The notes below the pieces were generated by a model, which was given only the letters and a program-made list of their open reading frames with translations, made no database searches and was not told the origin of the DNA. This document shows positions 27,374 to 35,946 of a stretch of DNA of 64,000 nucleotides, piece after piece. The stretch comes from Hyphomicrobiales bacterium (GTDB taxonomy: Bacteria; Pseudomonadota; Alphaproteobacteria; Rhizobiales; Rhizobiaceae). Made by a program: the position numbers and the translations under genes. The first letter of the stretch is position 1; each line of letters opens with the position of its first letter. Location of the stretch: positions 310,001 to 374,000 of the forward strand of contig JAFKJU010000005.1 in the NCBI GenBank assembly GCA_017305935.1, read 5' to 3'.

Positions 27374-28213
27374 TCAGCGTGAGAGCAGGGTCAGTGCTGT
27401 CATCGATTCCAGCAATGTTTTCGTCGTGCCGCCGAACAGCATCTGCCACAGCCGCGAATGGGTATAGGCCCCCATGACCAGCAGGTCGATGCTGCTATCC
27501 GAGAGACGGTTTTCGATGACCGCCGAGCGCGACATGCCATGCGCCTCGCCAACGGATAGCGTCGCCTTGACACCGTGCCGTGCCAGCGTGGCAGCGATTT
27601 CCGCCCCGGCAATGGCGCCGGTCTGCGTTGCCGTATCGTCGGGATCGACGGTGAAGATCTCCACTTCGTCGGCCTTCTTGAGGAAGGGCAGGGCGTCGAA
27701 CGTGGCGCGCGTCGCTTCGCGCGAGCCGTTCCAGGCGATCAGCACACGCCGGATCGGCTTCGGTTGCGAAAGGATGTTCGGCACCATCAGCACCGGCCGG
27801 CCGCTCTCGAACAGGAAGCCGTCGAGGTCGCGAAAACCTTCCGGCGACTTCGGGTCGCCCTGGGCTGCAATGATCAGGTCGGCGCAACGCGCCGTCTCGA
27901 TGACGCCGGAGGTGTTGTAGCCGGCGCTGGCCAGCAGGCTGCGCCATTCGCCGGTGGCGCCGTTGGCGGCGAGGCGCTGGCGGAACTGCTGCTCGATGGT
28001 GAGCGTCTCCTCATGCGCCATGTCCTGCAGCGCCTGGATGGTCACCGGATCGGGGATCTCCATCGGCATCACCACGGGCGTCATCGTCACCGCTTCGGCA
28101 TGCAGGCCGATCAGGTGAGCATCGCAGGCGTCGGCCAGGAAGATCGCGAAATCGGAGACCTGGCGCGCATAGCGGGGAACGTCGAGAACGGCAACGATGG
28201 TCTTGTATGTCAT
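27374..28213 (-). CDS. Universal stress protein, tandem UspA domains
   Basis: The 279-residue cytoplasmic product holds two Usp folds, at about 1-140 and 150-279. The first starts MTYKTIVAVLD; the second contains RRVLIAWNGSREATRA and ends with DLLVMGAYTHSRLWQMLFGGTTKTLL, which carries the GxYxHSRxxxxxxGxxTxxxL nucleotide-binding pattern. Such proteins support survival under starvation or oxidative stress. The frame reaches 28294, but the ATG at 28213 follows a strong GAGGAGA and begins the family motif. It is preceded on the same strand by the CinA-type gene about 80 bases away. Confidence 0.92.
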   Translation of the reverse strand: MTYKTIVAVLDVPRYARQVSDFAIFLADACDAHLIGLHAEAVTMTPVVMPMEIPDPVTIQALQDMAHEETLTIEQQFRQRLAANGATGEWRSLLASAGYNTSGVIETARCADLIIAAQGDPKSPEGFRDLDGFLFESGRPVLMVPNILSQPKPIRRVLIAWNGSREATRATFDALPFLKKADEVEIFTVDPDDTATQTGAIAGAEIAATLARHGVKATLSVGEAHGMSRSAVIENRLSDSSIDLLVMGAYTHSRLWQMLFGGTTKTLLESMTALTLLSR

Positions 28214-28295
28214 GATGAAATCTCCTCGAACGGCGTTCTGGATGATGCATGAATAATGCTGCTGCGCAAAGCTGCATTCCTTGATCTGCCGCAAA

Positions 28296-29069
28296 TCACC
28301 CGGCCGGCGTGCGGTTCTCCGACACGCGTGCGGCGCGGATATTCTCGATCATCGCAGCGACATCGGCAACGGCCGCCGCCAGCGCCGATTCGTCGCGGGC
28401 GCGCACCACGATCTCGGTGAAGAAGCCGCTCTCTGTGAATTTGGGGTAGGAACCGATGCTGGTTTCGGGATGCGCCTTCTGGATGGCGGAGAGCGGCGTG
28501 CCGATATCGCCTTCGCCGAAGGGGCAGGGGATGGCGCGCGACAGCATGGTCTGGCCATGCCGCAATTGCGGGACGACGCTGTCCAGCATCGCCTGGAACA
28601 CCTGCGGCACGCCGGCCATGACGAAGACATTGCCGATGGCGAAGCCCGGCGCGGTCGAAACCGGATTGGGAATATGCCGCGCCCCTTCGGGCATGCGCGC
28701 CATGCGTTGCCGCGCCTCGGTGAATTCGACGCCGCGACGTTCGTACATGTCGCCGAGCAGCCGCATGGCCTCGGCATCGTGCAGGCAGGGCAGGTCGAAG
28801 GCGGCGGAGACGGCATCGGCGGTGATGTCGTCATGCGTCGGGCCGATGCCGCCGGAGGTGAAGACATACGTGTAGCGGGCGCGTAGAGCATTCAACGCCT
28901 CGACGATCGCTTCCTGCTCGTCGCTGACGATGCGCACTTCCTTGAGGTCGATGCCGGCAAGCGTCAGCACGTCGGCAAGATGACCGATATTCTTGTCCTT
29001 GGTGCGTCCGGAAAGAAGCTCGTCGCCGATGGCGAGCATGGCGGCGGAAACGGCGGTCGGCAGGGTCAT
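28296..29069 (-). CDS. CinA-type competence/damage-inducible, molybdopterin-binding-like protein
   Basis: The 257-residue product has the MoCF/MoaB-like domain of CinA: AMLAIGDELLSGRTKDKN, then YVFTSGGIGPTHDDITADAV and NVFVMAGVPQVFQAML. It lacks the C-terminal nicotinamide-nucleotide amidase domain of full CinA, so only the N-terminal activity (ADP-ribose pyrophosphatase-like in relatives) is plausible. The start at 29069 is preferred because GGAA precedes it and residues upstream in the frame are unlike the family. It runs divergently from wrbA with a 211-base gap. Confidence 0.88.
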   Translation of the reverse strand: MTLPTAVSAAMLAIGDELLSGRTKDKNIGHLADVLTLAGIDLKEVRIVSDEQEAIVEALNALRARYTYVFTSGGIGPTHDDITADAVSAAFDLPCLHDAEAMRLLGDMYERRGVEFTEARQRMARMPEGARHIPNPVSTAPGFAIGNVFVMAGVPQVFQAMLDSVVPQLRHGQTMLSRAIPCPFGEGDIGTPLSAIQKAHPETSIGSYPKFTESGFFTEIVVRARDESALAAAVADVAAMIENIRAARVSENRTPAG

Positions 29070-29280
29070 GGGTGAGCGTTCCGATTGATGTTGCCGCACC
29101 CTAAACCCACGGAAGGAGAATGCAAGCGCGGCGGTCGCGGGAGGACGACGCGGCATCGTCGTTCACTGGAAATGAACAGTGCGTTGCCTGTTGGTCCGAA
29201 TGCATTTGTCATCGGAGCCTGCTACCAAGACAGGCAGCCAGGCACGATGCAATGGCGGCCTCAGGTTTATGGAGCAAGCA

Positions 29281-29880
29281 ATGGCAAAAGTTCTCGTCCT
29301 TTATTACTCGTCGTATGGGCATATCGAAAGCATGGCAAATGCTGTGGCCGAAGGTGCGCGCGCCGGCGGCGCCGAGGTCGCCGTGAAGCGCGTTCCGGAA
29401 CTTGTGCCGGAAGAGGTTGCCAGGAACTCGCATTTCAAGCTCGACCAGCCCGCGCCGATCGCAACGCCGGACGAACTCGCCGAATACGACGCCATCATTG
29501 TCGGCTGCGGCACGCGTTTCGGCACCATGGCCTCGCAGATGCGCAATTTCTGGGACCAGACAGGCGGTCTCTGGGCGCAGGGCAAGCTGGTCGGCAAGGT
29601 CGGCTCGGTCTTCACGTCCTCCGCGACCCAGCATGGCGGCCAGGAATCGACCATCCTCGGCTTCATCCCGACCCTGCTGCACCACGGCCTCGTGGTCGTC
29701 GGCCTGCCCTATGCTTTCCAGGGCCAGATGGGCGTCGATGCGGTCAAGGGCGGTTCGCCCTATGGCGCCTCCACGATCACCGATGGCGACGGTTCGCGCC
29801 AGCCCTCCGAAGTCGAGCTGCAGGCCGCCCGTTTCCAGGGCGAGCATGTCGCAAGAATCGCCGCGAAGCTCGCCGGCTGA
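29281..29880 (+). CDS. wrbA: NAD(P)H:quinone oxidoreductase, type IV
   Basis: WrbA is a flavodoxin-like FMN enzyme that reduces quinones by two electrons, limiting oxidative stress. The 199-residue product begins [19 protein letters not shown], the FMN phosphate loop, and continues with [22 protein letters not shown] and [10 protein letters not shown], both diagnostic. GGAG lies six bases before the ATG at 29281; the frame upstream to 29179 is not family-like. A terminator follows. The gene is divergent from the CinA-type gene. Confidence 0.96.
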   Translation: MAKVLVLYYSSYGHIESMANAVAEGARAGGAEVAVKRVPELVPEEVARNSHFKLDQPAPIATPDELAEYDAIIVGCGTRFGTMASQMRNFWDQTGGLWAQGKLVGKVGSVFTSSATQHGGQESTILGFIPTLLHHGLVVVGLPYAFQGQMGVDAVKGGSPYGASTITDGDGSRQPSEVELQAARFQGEHVARIAAKLAG

Positions 29881-29920
29881 GTCTTGGCAATGGCGCGGCA
29901 CGGCCCGTGCTTCAGACAGA

Positions 29921-29950
29921 AAAGGCGGCTTTCAAGGCCGCCTTTTTCCT
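29921..29950 (+). terminator. Terminator after wrbA
   Basis: AAAGGCGGC at 29921-29929 pairs with GCCGCCTTT at 29937-29945, followed by TTCCTT. The convergent hypothetical gene ends eight bases further on and may share it. Confidence 0.85.
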
Positions 29951-29957
29951 TAAGAAT

Positions 29958-30533
29958 TCAATAGATGCCAAGGCTGTCGGGATCGAAGTTGACGGCCTTG
30001 AGCTCCTTGCGGAGCAACGGAACCTGCGCGGCGAAGACACCGCTCGGCTGGTAGGTGCCGTCTGGCTTGTAGATGGTGTCGAAGCCTTGGCTCGTATCGC
30101 CGAGCATGCCGGCCGCCTGCGATTGCGCCGAATCGAACAGGTTGCCGTCGAGTTTGGTGTCGCCCATCTTCTGCTTCAGGGCGCCGAAGAAGCCGCTGAC
30201 GCCGCCGCCATGCTTGGCGCGCTTGTCGGCGAAGGTGCGGCCGACATTGGAAATTGCCTGGCTCGTCCCGGTGCTGGTGAATTCCTTCAGCTTCTGCGAG
30301 ATGTTGACGATGCCGAGATAGGCGTTGTCCTGCAGCGCCTGCGGAATGTTTCCTTCGATGAACCAATCGTTCAAAAACACCGCCTGCCGCTTCAGGCGGC
30401 TCTCGCGGAAGGCATCGACCAGCAGGAAGAAGATTGCCTGATCCTGAACAAAACGCTGCGTGCAATAGCAATAGAATGTGTGACGGCGTGTCGGCGTATT
30501 CGTAAAGCTCTGCAATTTCTGTTTGTCAGCCAT
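29958..30533 (-). CDS. Conserved-looking hypothetical protein, 191 residues
   Basis: I do not recognise this protein. It has no signal peptide or clear membrane helix. The N-terminal third is aromatic and has a CYC pair (HTFYCYCTQRFVQDQA). The segment AIFFLLVDAFRESRLKRQAVFLNDWFIEG is hydrophobic enough to be a buried helix pair. The middle is polar with a glycine patch (KHGGGVSGFFGALKQKMGD), and the end resembles a small beta domain (YKPDGTYQPSGVFAAQVP). The coding frame is well behaved and ends just before the wrbA terminator, while tRNA-Leu lies upstream on the same strand. It is probably a real gene of narrow distribution. Confidence 0.65.
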   Translation of the reverse strand: MADKQKLQSFTNTPTRRHTFYCYCTQRFVQDQAIFFLLVDAFRESRLKRQAVFLNDWFIEGNIPQALQDNAYLGIVNISQKLKEFTSTGTSQAISNVGRTFADKRAKHGGGVSGFFGALKQKMGDTKLDGNLFDSAQSQAAGMLGDTSQGFDTIYKPDGTYQPSGVFAAQVPLLRKELKAVNFDPDSLGIY

Positions 30534-30681
30534 CGGACCCTCGGAAAAGTATGAAAAAGCTTTTCTAGCCGATCAGGTTTTAAGAACGTCTAACCGGATT
30601 CATTCAGATTACGCGCGCAAGCAATATGCGCCGAAAACGAACAAGCGTGACGGGCGGACGGCGGCATCGCGTAAGAAAAAA

Positions 30682-30766
30682 TGGTGCGGACGGCGGGGAT
30701 CGAACCCGCACGGATCGCTCCGAGAGATTTTAAGTCTCTTGCGTCTACCGGTTTCGCCACGTCCGC
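30682..30766 (-). tRNA. tRNA-Leu (anticodon TAA)
   Basis: The minus strand starts GCGGACG and ends CGTCCGCACCA, giving a seven-base acceptor stem and an encoded CCA (30682-30684). The anticodon loop is CTTAAAA in an AGAGA/TCTCT stem, so the anticodon is TAA, reading UUA. A long variable arm and the GGTTCGATCC T-loop give the 85-base class II form expected of tRNA-Leu. Confidence 0.97.
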
Positions 30767-30974
30767 GTGAGGCTTCTTCTCAAGCACTTATACGCTGTCG
30801 TCAAGGCCGGGTTTGCAACTTCGTTTCTCCGTTTCGCGAAATTGTCGGCGTAGCATTTTGCGCGGCCGACGCTGGTATCAGCGGCCAATTTTCAGCGGAC
30901 CCGCCGCGCCCGTTGAAAATCGGCCGGTCCTGCCGTTAGTCGGGCGTCTGATGCATTCGATCGAAGGGGGTTCC

Positions 30975-31475
30975 ATGCCGTTTAAGTTCCGTCTCGCCGC
31001 CGTGGTCGCGCTCGCGATCACCGCCGGTTGCACGACCACCGAAGAAGCCAACCAGGCCATCCAGTCGCGCTGGATCGGCCAGCCCGCCGATATGTTCTTC
31101 GCGCAATACGGGCCGCCGGAAAGCCTCTATCGCATGACCAATGGCGGCAAGGTCTATACCTGGCGCGGCGGCGACAGGACCCGCTACATTCCTGCGCAAT
31201 ACGAACGCGTCGAACAGCCCGTGACCGGGCAGAGCGTCACCACCGAAGTCTCCGCTGATGGCAAGGTCACGAAAACCTCCACCTCCACCTTCGCCGCTTC
31301 GGGCCCGGTGCGCCAGCGGATGATCTCGGGGCCGCGCGAGGAGGCGTTGTTTTGCGAAATCCAGATCGCCACCGATCCCGCAGACCGTATCCAGACGATA
31401 CGCGCCTCCAACGACACGGATGGCGAAGGCCTCAGCCTGTCGCGCTGCGCCGAGGTGATGGGCGTCAAACCCTGA
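30975..31475 (+). CDS. Putative lipoprotein of unknown function
   Basis: The 166-residue product has a short lipoprotein signal with the lipobox LAITAGC, so Cys19 or so is probably lipidated. The mature part begins with a helix (TTEEANQAIQSRW), then DMFFAQYGPPESLYRMTNGGKVYTW, a pattern shared by small SmpA/BamE-like and outer-membrane lipoproteins that sense gene-product ratio; the match is only suggestive. Two further cysteines lie in EALFCEIQ and LSRCAEV. AAGGGGG precedes the ATG at 30975. It is convergent with the next gene, with 25 bases between stops. Confidence 0.75.
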   Translation: MPFKFRLAAVVALAITAGCTTTEEANQAIQSRWIGQPADMFFAQYGPPESLYRMTNGGKVYTWRGGDRTRYIPAQYERVEQPVTGQSVTTEVSADGKVTKTSTSTFAASGPVRQRMISGPREEALFCEIQIATDPADRIQTIRASNDTDGEGLSLSRCAEVMGVKP

Positions 31476-31500
31476 CCTAGCCCTGCTTTTCCTGGAATCT

Positions 31501-32100
31501 CTAAGGCTTGAGCGTAAATGGCTGCTCGAAATTCACCGAGCGGCCGCTGCCCGTATCGTTCAGCGTATAGCGCAGCACGTAATCGCCCGGCTGGGCGCCG
31601 GTGATGTCGAGCGTCAGGTGGGTGAAGATTTCCTGGTTGCGCACGAAGCCGACGAAGCTGAAATTGCCGAAGGCCTTCTGCGCGGCGAGGACGTCGCCCT
31701 TGCTGTCGGCCAGTTCGAAATCGACGGTGAAATTCGTCTGCGTCTTGCCGTCGCCGGTCGTTTTCCAGGTCAGCCCGATCGGCTCGACATAGGTGACCAG
31801 CGGCTCGCCGGATCTGAAAACCGAATCGGCGCGCGGCTTATAGATGCCGTAGGCGGTCGGGACGCCGTCGACGAAGGCAGCCTTGCCGATGGTGAGCGGC
31901 AGGTTGGCGGCGAAATCGCCAAGCGCCTCGCGCATGATCGTGTAGGCGCCGATGGCATCGCCGCTCGCCGCCTTTTCCTCGGCGCGCGCGGCCGCCTCCT
32001 GCAACGGCCCGGCCTGGGCTTCTGCTGCGCCGACGACCAGCGCGAGGCCGAGGCAAAGACAGGTCGGCAGGGCGGCTTTTCGCGCAGCAATCCAAATCAT
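31501..32100 (-). CDS. Secreted hypothetical protein
   Basis: The 199-residue product has a signal peptide of about 30 residues ending near AEAQAG, then an Ala/Glu-rich helix (LQEAAARAEEKAASGD). The C-terminal two thirds look like a beta-sandwich (YVEPIGLTWKTT, VDFELADSKGD, HLTLDITGAQPGDYVLRYTLND). I do not know the family; similar proteins in rhizobia are annotated as hypothetical. AAGGGA precedes the ATG at 32100. It is divergent from ilvA with about 200 bases between. Confidence 0.72.
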   Translation of the reverse strand: MIWIAARKAALPTCLCLGLALVVGAAEAQAGPLQEAAARAEEKAASGDAIGAYTIMREALGDFAANLPLTIGKAAFVDGVPTAYGIYKPRADSVFRSGEPLVTYVEPIGLTWKTTGDGKTQTNFTVDFELADSKGDVLAAQKAFGNFSFVGFVRNQEIFTHLTLDITGAQPGDYVLRYTLNDTGSGRSVNFEQPFTLKP

Positions 32101-32298
32101 GGAAAATCCCTTTCTCAAGGCCGGGCGAGTGTCATTCTGGTGCAATTTGCGGCGCTTGTGCCAGGCAGGCCGGCTGCCAGCGGCGCAAACGCCGGAAATC
32201 TCCGCTTTATGGTGGCATTCATCGCATCATCAAGGCTAAAAGAGTGTGAAGAATGCGAGCGCTTCACGCTTGCGCCTGTCGAAAACTGAATCCCGGGG

Positions 32299-33558
32299 AT
32301 GACCACCGTGAACCGATCGGATGTGCTGGACGCCGAAGCCGCGATGCGCGCGCTTTTCCCGCCGACACCCTTGCAACTCAACGATTACCTCAGCGCCCGC
32401 TATGGCGCCTCCATCTGGCTGAAGCGCGAGGATCTGTCGCCCGTCCGCTCCTACAAGATTCGCGGCGCGTTCAATTTCTTCCGCAAGGCGATCGCCGCCG
32501 GCCAGACGGACCGGATTTTCGTCTGCGCCTCCGCCGGCAACCATGCGCAAGGCTTCGCCTTTGTCTGCCGGCATTTCCAGGTGCATGGCGTTGTCTTCAT
32601 GCCGGTGACCACGCCGCAGCAGAAGATCGACAAGACCCAGGCCTTCGGCGGCCCGTTCATCACCATCCGCCTGCATGGCGACTTCTTCGACCAGTGCTAC
32701 GATGCCGCCCGCCGGCATGTGGCCGAAACCGACGGCGTCATGGTGCCGCCTTTCGATAACCCCGACATCATCGAGGGGCAGGCGACGGTCGCCGCCGAAA
32801 TCCTGGACCAGATGCCGGAGGGCGAAAAGCCCGATCTCGTCATCCTGCCGGTCGGCGGCGGCGGCCTTTCCGCCGGGGTGACGGGGTATCTGGAGGGAAC
32901 GGTGCCGGAGAGCGGGTTTCGCTTCACCGAGCCTGCCGGTGCGCCAAGCCTGAAGCGCAGCCTGGAGGCCGGTCATGTGCTGACCTTGCCCAAGGTCGAC
33001 AATTTCGTCGATGGCGCCGCCGTCGCCCGTATCGGTGACCTGAACTACGCCGCGCTCAGCCGCTTCAAGCCGGAGCAAGTGGTGCTGATTCCCGAGAACG
33101 CCATCTGCGTGACGATGATCGAGATGCTGAACGTCGAGGGCGTGGTGCTTGAGCCGGCCGGCGCGCTGTCGATCGCCACGCTCAATGCCCTGCCGCCTGA
33201 ACTGCTGGCGGGACGCAATATCGTCGCCGTGGTCTCCGGCGGCAATTTCGATTTCGAGCGCCTGCCCGATGTCAAGGAGCGCGCCATGCGATACTCCGGC
33301 GTCAAGAAATACTTCATCCTGCGGCTCGCCCAGCGCCCCGGCGCCTTGCGCGATTTCCTCAATCTGCTGGGTCCGGAAGACGATATCGCCCGCTTCGAAT
33401 ATCTGAAGAAGACCGCCCGCAATTTCGGCTCGATCCTGATCGGCATCGAAACCCGCAGGCCGGAAAATTTTGCCGCGCTCGTCGAGCGCTTCGAGGCGGC
33501 GGGCCTCGGCTTCGAGGACATCACCGAAAACGAAATCCTGTCCAACCTGATCATCTGA
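32299..33558 (+). CDS. ilvA: Threonine ammonia-lyase
   Basis: IlvA deaminates threonine to 2-oxobutanoate, committing it to isoleucine synthesis; IlvD in this window acts later in that pathway. The 419-residue protein has the PLP-dependent fold II domain (about 1-325), with the PLP lysine in SYKIRGAFNFF and the phosphate loop PVGGGGLSAGV, and a single ACT-like regulatory domain (about 330-415), the short biosynthetic form. The ATG at 32299 lies very close to GGGG; a GTG at 32308 has better spacing and may be the true start. A 12-bp hairpin follows the stop. Confidence 0.94.
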   Translation: MTTVNRSDVLDAEAAMRALFPPTPLQLNDYLSARYGASIWLKREDLSPVRSYKIRGAFNFFRKAIAAGQTDRIFVCASAGNHAQGFAFVCRHFQVHGVVFMPVTTPQQKIDKTQAFGGPFITIRLHGDFFDQCYDAARRHVAETDGVMVPPFDNPDIIEGQATVAAEILDQMPEGEKPDLVILPVGGGGLSAGVTGYLEGTVPESGFRFTEPAGAPSLKRSLEAGHVLTLPKVDNFVDGAAVARIGDLNYAALSRFKPEQVVLIPENAICVTMIEMLNVEGVVLEPAGALSIATLNALPPELLAGRNIVAVVSGGNFDFERLPDVKERAMRYSGVKKYFILRLAQRPGALRDFLNLLGPEDDIARFEYLKKTARNFGSILIGIETRRPENFAALVERFEAAGLGFEDITENEILSNLII

Positions 33559-33567
33559 GCCGGGAGC

Positions 33568-33595
33568 GCCATCCCAAAACAGCTTTTGGGGTGGC
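33568..33595 (+). terminator. Hairpin downstream of ilvA
   Basis: A 12-bp stem with one wobble pairs 33568-33579 with 33584-33595 through a four-base loop. It has A and T tracts in the stem but no T run afterwards, so termination is only likely. Confidence 0.55.
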
Positions 33596-33722
33596 CCATG
33601 ATGTGGTAAGCCGAAATGGTCCGGCCTGTCTGTGCCGGTTTCGGGTGAAGACATGCGAAAACAACAAGATAAGGCGCCTTGCATGAACCCGGTCGAACGC
33701 AGCGCGCTTGAGGAGTGAACCC

Positions 33723-34046
33723 TTGTCCATCCTGTCGAACATCATTTCCCTGTTTTCCGGCGCGCCCGCGCAGGAGAAGGCCGAACCCGCGCCCTCCGCC
33801 GAGCCGCAGGCCCATGGCGATTGCACCATCTATCCGCAGCCCATGCGCGAGGGATCGCAGTATCGCCTGGCGGGGCGCATCGAGAAGCAGGTGAACGGCG
33901 AAACGCTGGTGCGCACCTTCGTGCGCGCCGACGTCTTCACCACCGCGGACGACGCCGTCGAATTCACCCTGCGCAAGGCTCGCCAGATCATCGACCAGAA
34001 CGGCCCGAGCCTGTTTTCGGATGGCGCCAAGACGCGTCAGGTGTGA
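33723..34046 (+). CDS. hlyU: HlyU family protein
   Basis: The 107-residue product matches the alphaproteobacterial HlyU family. A short hydrophobic start (SILSNIISLFSG) leads to a Pro/Ala-rich linker, then to YPQPMREGSQYRLAGRIEK, LVRTFVRADVFTTADDAVEFTLRKARQIIDQ and a short tail. The name comes from the Vibrio haemolysin activator, but these proteins lack the ArsR-type helix-turn-helix and their role in rhizobia is unknown. The start is a TTG at 33723, with GAGGAG nine bases upstream; no ATG fits. A perfect 12-bp terminator follows. Confidence 0.8.
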   Translation: MSILSNIISLFSGAPAQEKAEPAPSAEPQAHGDCTIYPQPMREGSQYRLAGRIEKQVNGETLVRTFVRADVFTTADDAVEFTLRKARQIIDQNGPSLFSDGAKTRQV

Positions 34047-34064
34047 TCCCCGCCTTTATGGAAC

Positions 34065-34094
34065 GAAAAGGCCGGCAGTGATGCCGGCCTTTTC
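34065..34094. terminator. Bidirectional terminator between hlyU and azoR
   Basis: Twelve perfect base pairs join 34065-34076 with 34083-34094, with A tracts before and T tracts after. It lies between convergent genes. Confidence 0.9.
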
Positions 34095-34115
34095 CATGTC
34101 GTGCAAGCACCCCGC

Positions 34116-34730
34116 TCAGGCAGCCTGTGCCAGCTCACTGGCGCGGGTGACGGCGGCGGCGATGGATTTTTCAGCCGCTTCCGGGCCGAAGGCCAGGCCT
34201 TCGACATAGATCACCTCGACATCGGTAATGCCGATGAAGCCCAGAACGGTCTTCAGATATGGCACGGCGTGGTTCATCGCGGCGGCCGGGCCATCGGAAT
34301 AGACGCCGCCCGAAGCCAGCACCAGATAGGCCTTCTTGCCGGTGGCGAGGCCAACCGGGCCGTTTTCCGTATAAGTGAAGGTGCGGCCGGCGCGGGCGAT
34401 ATGGTCGATCCAGGCCTTCAGCGACGAATAGATGTTGAAGTTGATCAGGCCTGTGCCGATGACCAGAGTGTCGGCCGCCAGCAATTCATCGACCAGCACG
34501 TCGGAAACGGCGGCGGCCTTGGCTTCCTCGGCATTGCGCTGGTCGGCCGGCTTGCGGATGGCAGCGGCGAAGACTCCGTCGATATGCGGCAGCGGGTTGC
34601 TGACGAGGTCGCGGGTGACCACGGCTTTGCCGGACTGGTCTGCCAGCCTGGTGGCCAGCTCGGTCGCAATGCGGTTGGACTGGGACTCGGCGCCACGCGG
34701 GCTGGAAGTGACGAGAAGAATGTTAGACAT
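34116..34730 (-). CDS. azoR: FMN-dependent NADH-azoreductase
   Basis: AzoR is a flavodoxin-fold homodimer that reduces azo dyes and, more likely in nature, quinones, using NADH. The 204-residue product begins MSNILLVTSSPRGAESQS, where SPRG begins the FMN phosphate loop, and contains NFNIYSSLKAWIDHIARAGRTF, a family signature. AAGGA lies upstream of the ATG. It is divergent from a LysR gene 140 bases away, so that regulator probably senses a quinone or electrophile and controls azoR. Confidence 0.94.
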   Translation of the reverse strand: MSNILLVTSSPRGAESQSNRIATELATRLADQSGKAVVTRDLVSNPLPHIDGVFAAAIRKPADQRNAEEAKAAAVSDVLVDELLAADTLVIGTGLINFNIYSSLKAWIDHIARAGRTFTYTENGPVGLATGKKAYLVLASGGVYSDGPAAAMNHAVPYLKTVLGFIGITDVEVIYVEGLAFGPEAAEKSIAAAVTRASELAQAA

Positions 34731-34870
34731 GACTGAATTCCTTTGCGAATCTCGAATTTGCGGCGCCGGGGCAGGGGAGGCGCGCTGTTCGAGGCAGAAG
34801 ATAGGTCTGGATTTCCATCGAAAAAACCGGGATAATTTCGAAAGAAGTCATCGATAGATTGGATAGGTCC

Positions 34871-35839
34871 ATGGAAGCCAACCCGACGCTCGATCAGCTC
34901 CAGGTTTTCCTTGCCGTGGCGGAAAGCGGTAGTTTTTCCGGCGCTTCGCGCAGTCTCAACCGGGCGCAATCGGTCATCAGCTATACCATCGCCAATCTGG
35001 AAGCGCAGTTCGACGTGCCGCTGTTTGAGCGCACCGGCCTGCGCCAGCCGCGCCTGACGGATGCCGGCAAGGCGCTGCTGTCGGATGCCCGCCGCATCGT
35101 CGCCGACCTGCAGGTGATGCGCGCCCGCGCCAAGGGATTCAAGCAGGGGCTGGAGGCCGAGGTCAGCCTGGCGATCAGCGTCATGGTGCCGACACATGCG
35201 GTGGTCGATGTGCTGCGTGAATTTCGCGATCTGTTTCCCTCGGTCGGCATGCGGCTGAATGTCGGGGAACTCGGCGTGGTCATGGACATGGTGCTGAACG
35301 ACCAGGCCTCCATCGGCATTGGCGGCGCGGTCGTGCAGCAGCACGATGCGCTACTGGCCGAGCGCATCGGACATGCTTTCATGATGCCGGTCGTCGCCGC
35401 CGATCATCCTCTGGCGCGGCTCCGACGCCCCCTGACCCTCAACGACGTGCGCGAGGAGGTGCAACTGGTCGTCACCGATGCCTCGGACCTGACGAAGGGG
35501 CGGGATTTCAACGTGCTGTCCTACAAGATCTGGCGGGTCAGCGATATGGCGACCAAGCATCACCTTATCCGCGGCGGCCTCGGCTGGGGCGGCATGCCGG
35601 CATCGCTGATCACAGACGACCTGCGCGCCGGCCGGCTGACGCGACTTGATCTGCCGGCCTACGAGCAGGGCGAATATCCGATCTATGTCGTGCGCAAGCA
35701 CGCAAATCCGCCCGGCCCGGCCGCCTCCTGGCTGATCCAGACGTTTGGCGAGCGCCTGTCGCGTTGTCCCAATCGCCAGGATTTCGAAACAATGATCGAG
35801 GCACAGATGCTGCCGGATGCGGCCGAGGCAGCGGAATAG
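34871..35839 (+). CDS. LysR family transcriptional regulator (next to azoR)
   Basis: The 322-residue product has a LysR helix-turn-helix near residues 5-62 (AESGSFSGASRSLNRAQSVIS) and a periplasmic-binding-like effector domain from about residue 90. The divergent azoR layout suggests it controls that gene. The ATG at 34871 is preceded by a GGATAGG; a TTG four codons upstream is less likely. The C-terminus runs into a 98-bp palindromic element. It is convergent with the PilZ gene. Confidence 0.9.
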   Translation: MEANPTLDQLQVFLAVAESGSFSGASRSLNRAQSVISYTIANLEAQFDVPLFERTGLRQPRLTDAGKALLSDARRIVADLQVMRARAKGFKQGLEAEVSLAISVMVPTHAVVDVLREFRDLFPSVGMRLNVGELGVVMDMVLNDQASIGIGGAVVQQHDALLAERIGHAFMMPVVAADHPLARLRRPLTLNDVREEVQLVVTDASDLTKGRDFNVLSYKIWRVSDMATKHHLIRGGLGWGGMPASLITDDLRAGRLTRLDLPAYEQGEYPIYVVRKHANPPGPAASWLIQTFGERLSRCPNRQDFETMIEAQMLPDAAEAAE

Positions 35840-35848
35840 AAGCACTGG

Positions 35849-35946
35849 AGCATTTCCAGCCAAAGCGGGATCGCTTCGGCGTTGGACAATGGGCTAAAAC
35901 CAAAAAGATGGAGCATCTCCGGTGAACCCGTGTCACCAGAAATGCT
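35849..35946. repeat. 98-bp palindromic intergenic element (diverged RIME-like copy)
   Basis: Perfect end repeats AGCATTTC (35849-35856) and GAAATGCT (35939-35946) bound the element. The inside has CGGGATCGCTTCGGC and a second GAGCATCTCCGG start. It shares the outer ends with the 60-bp family but has a different core. Its right end abuts the stop codon of the PilZ gene. Confidence 0.7.

Noticed and set aside
31486-31503. Remnant of the short palindromic repeat between two convergent genes
   Set aside because: Only about 11 bases (CTTTTCCTGGA) match and the mirrored arm is absent, so chance is as likely as decay.
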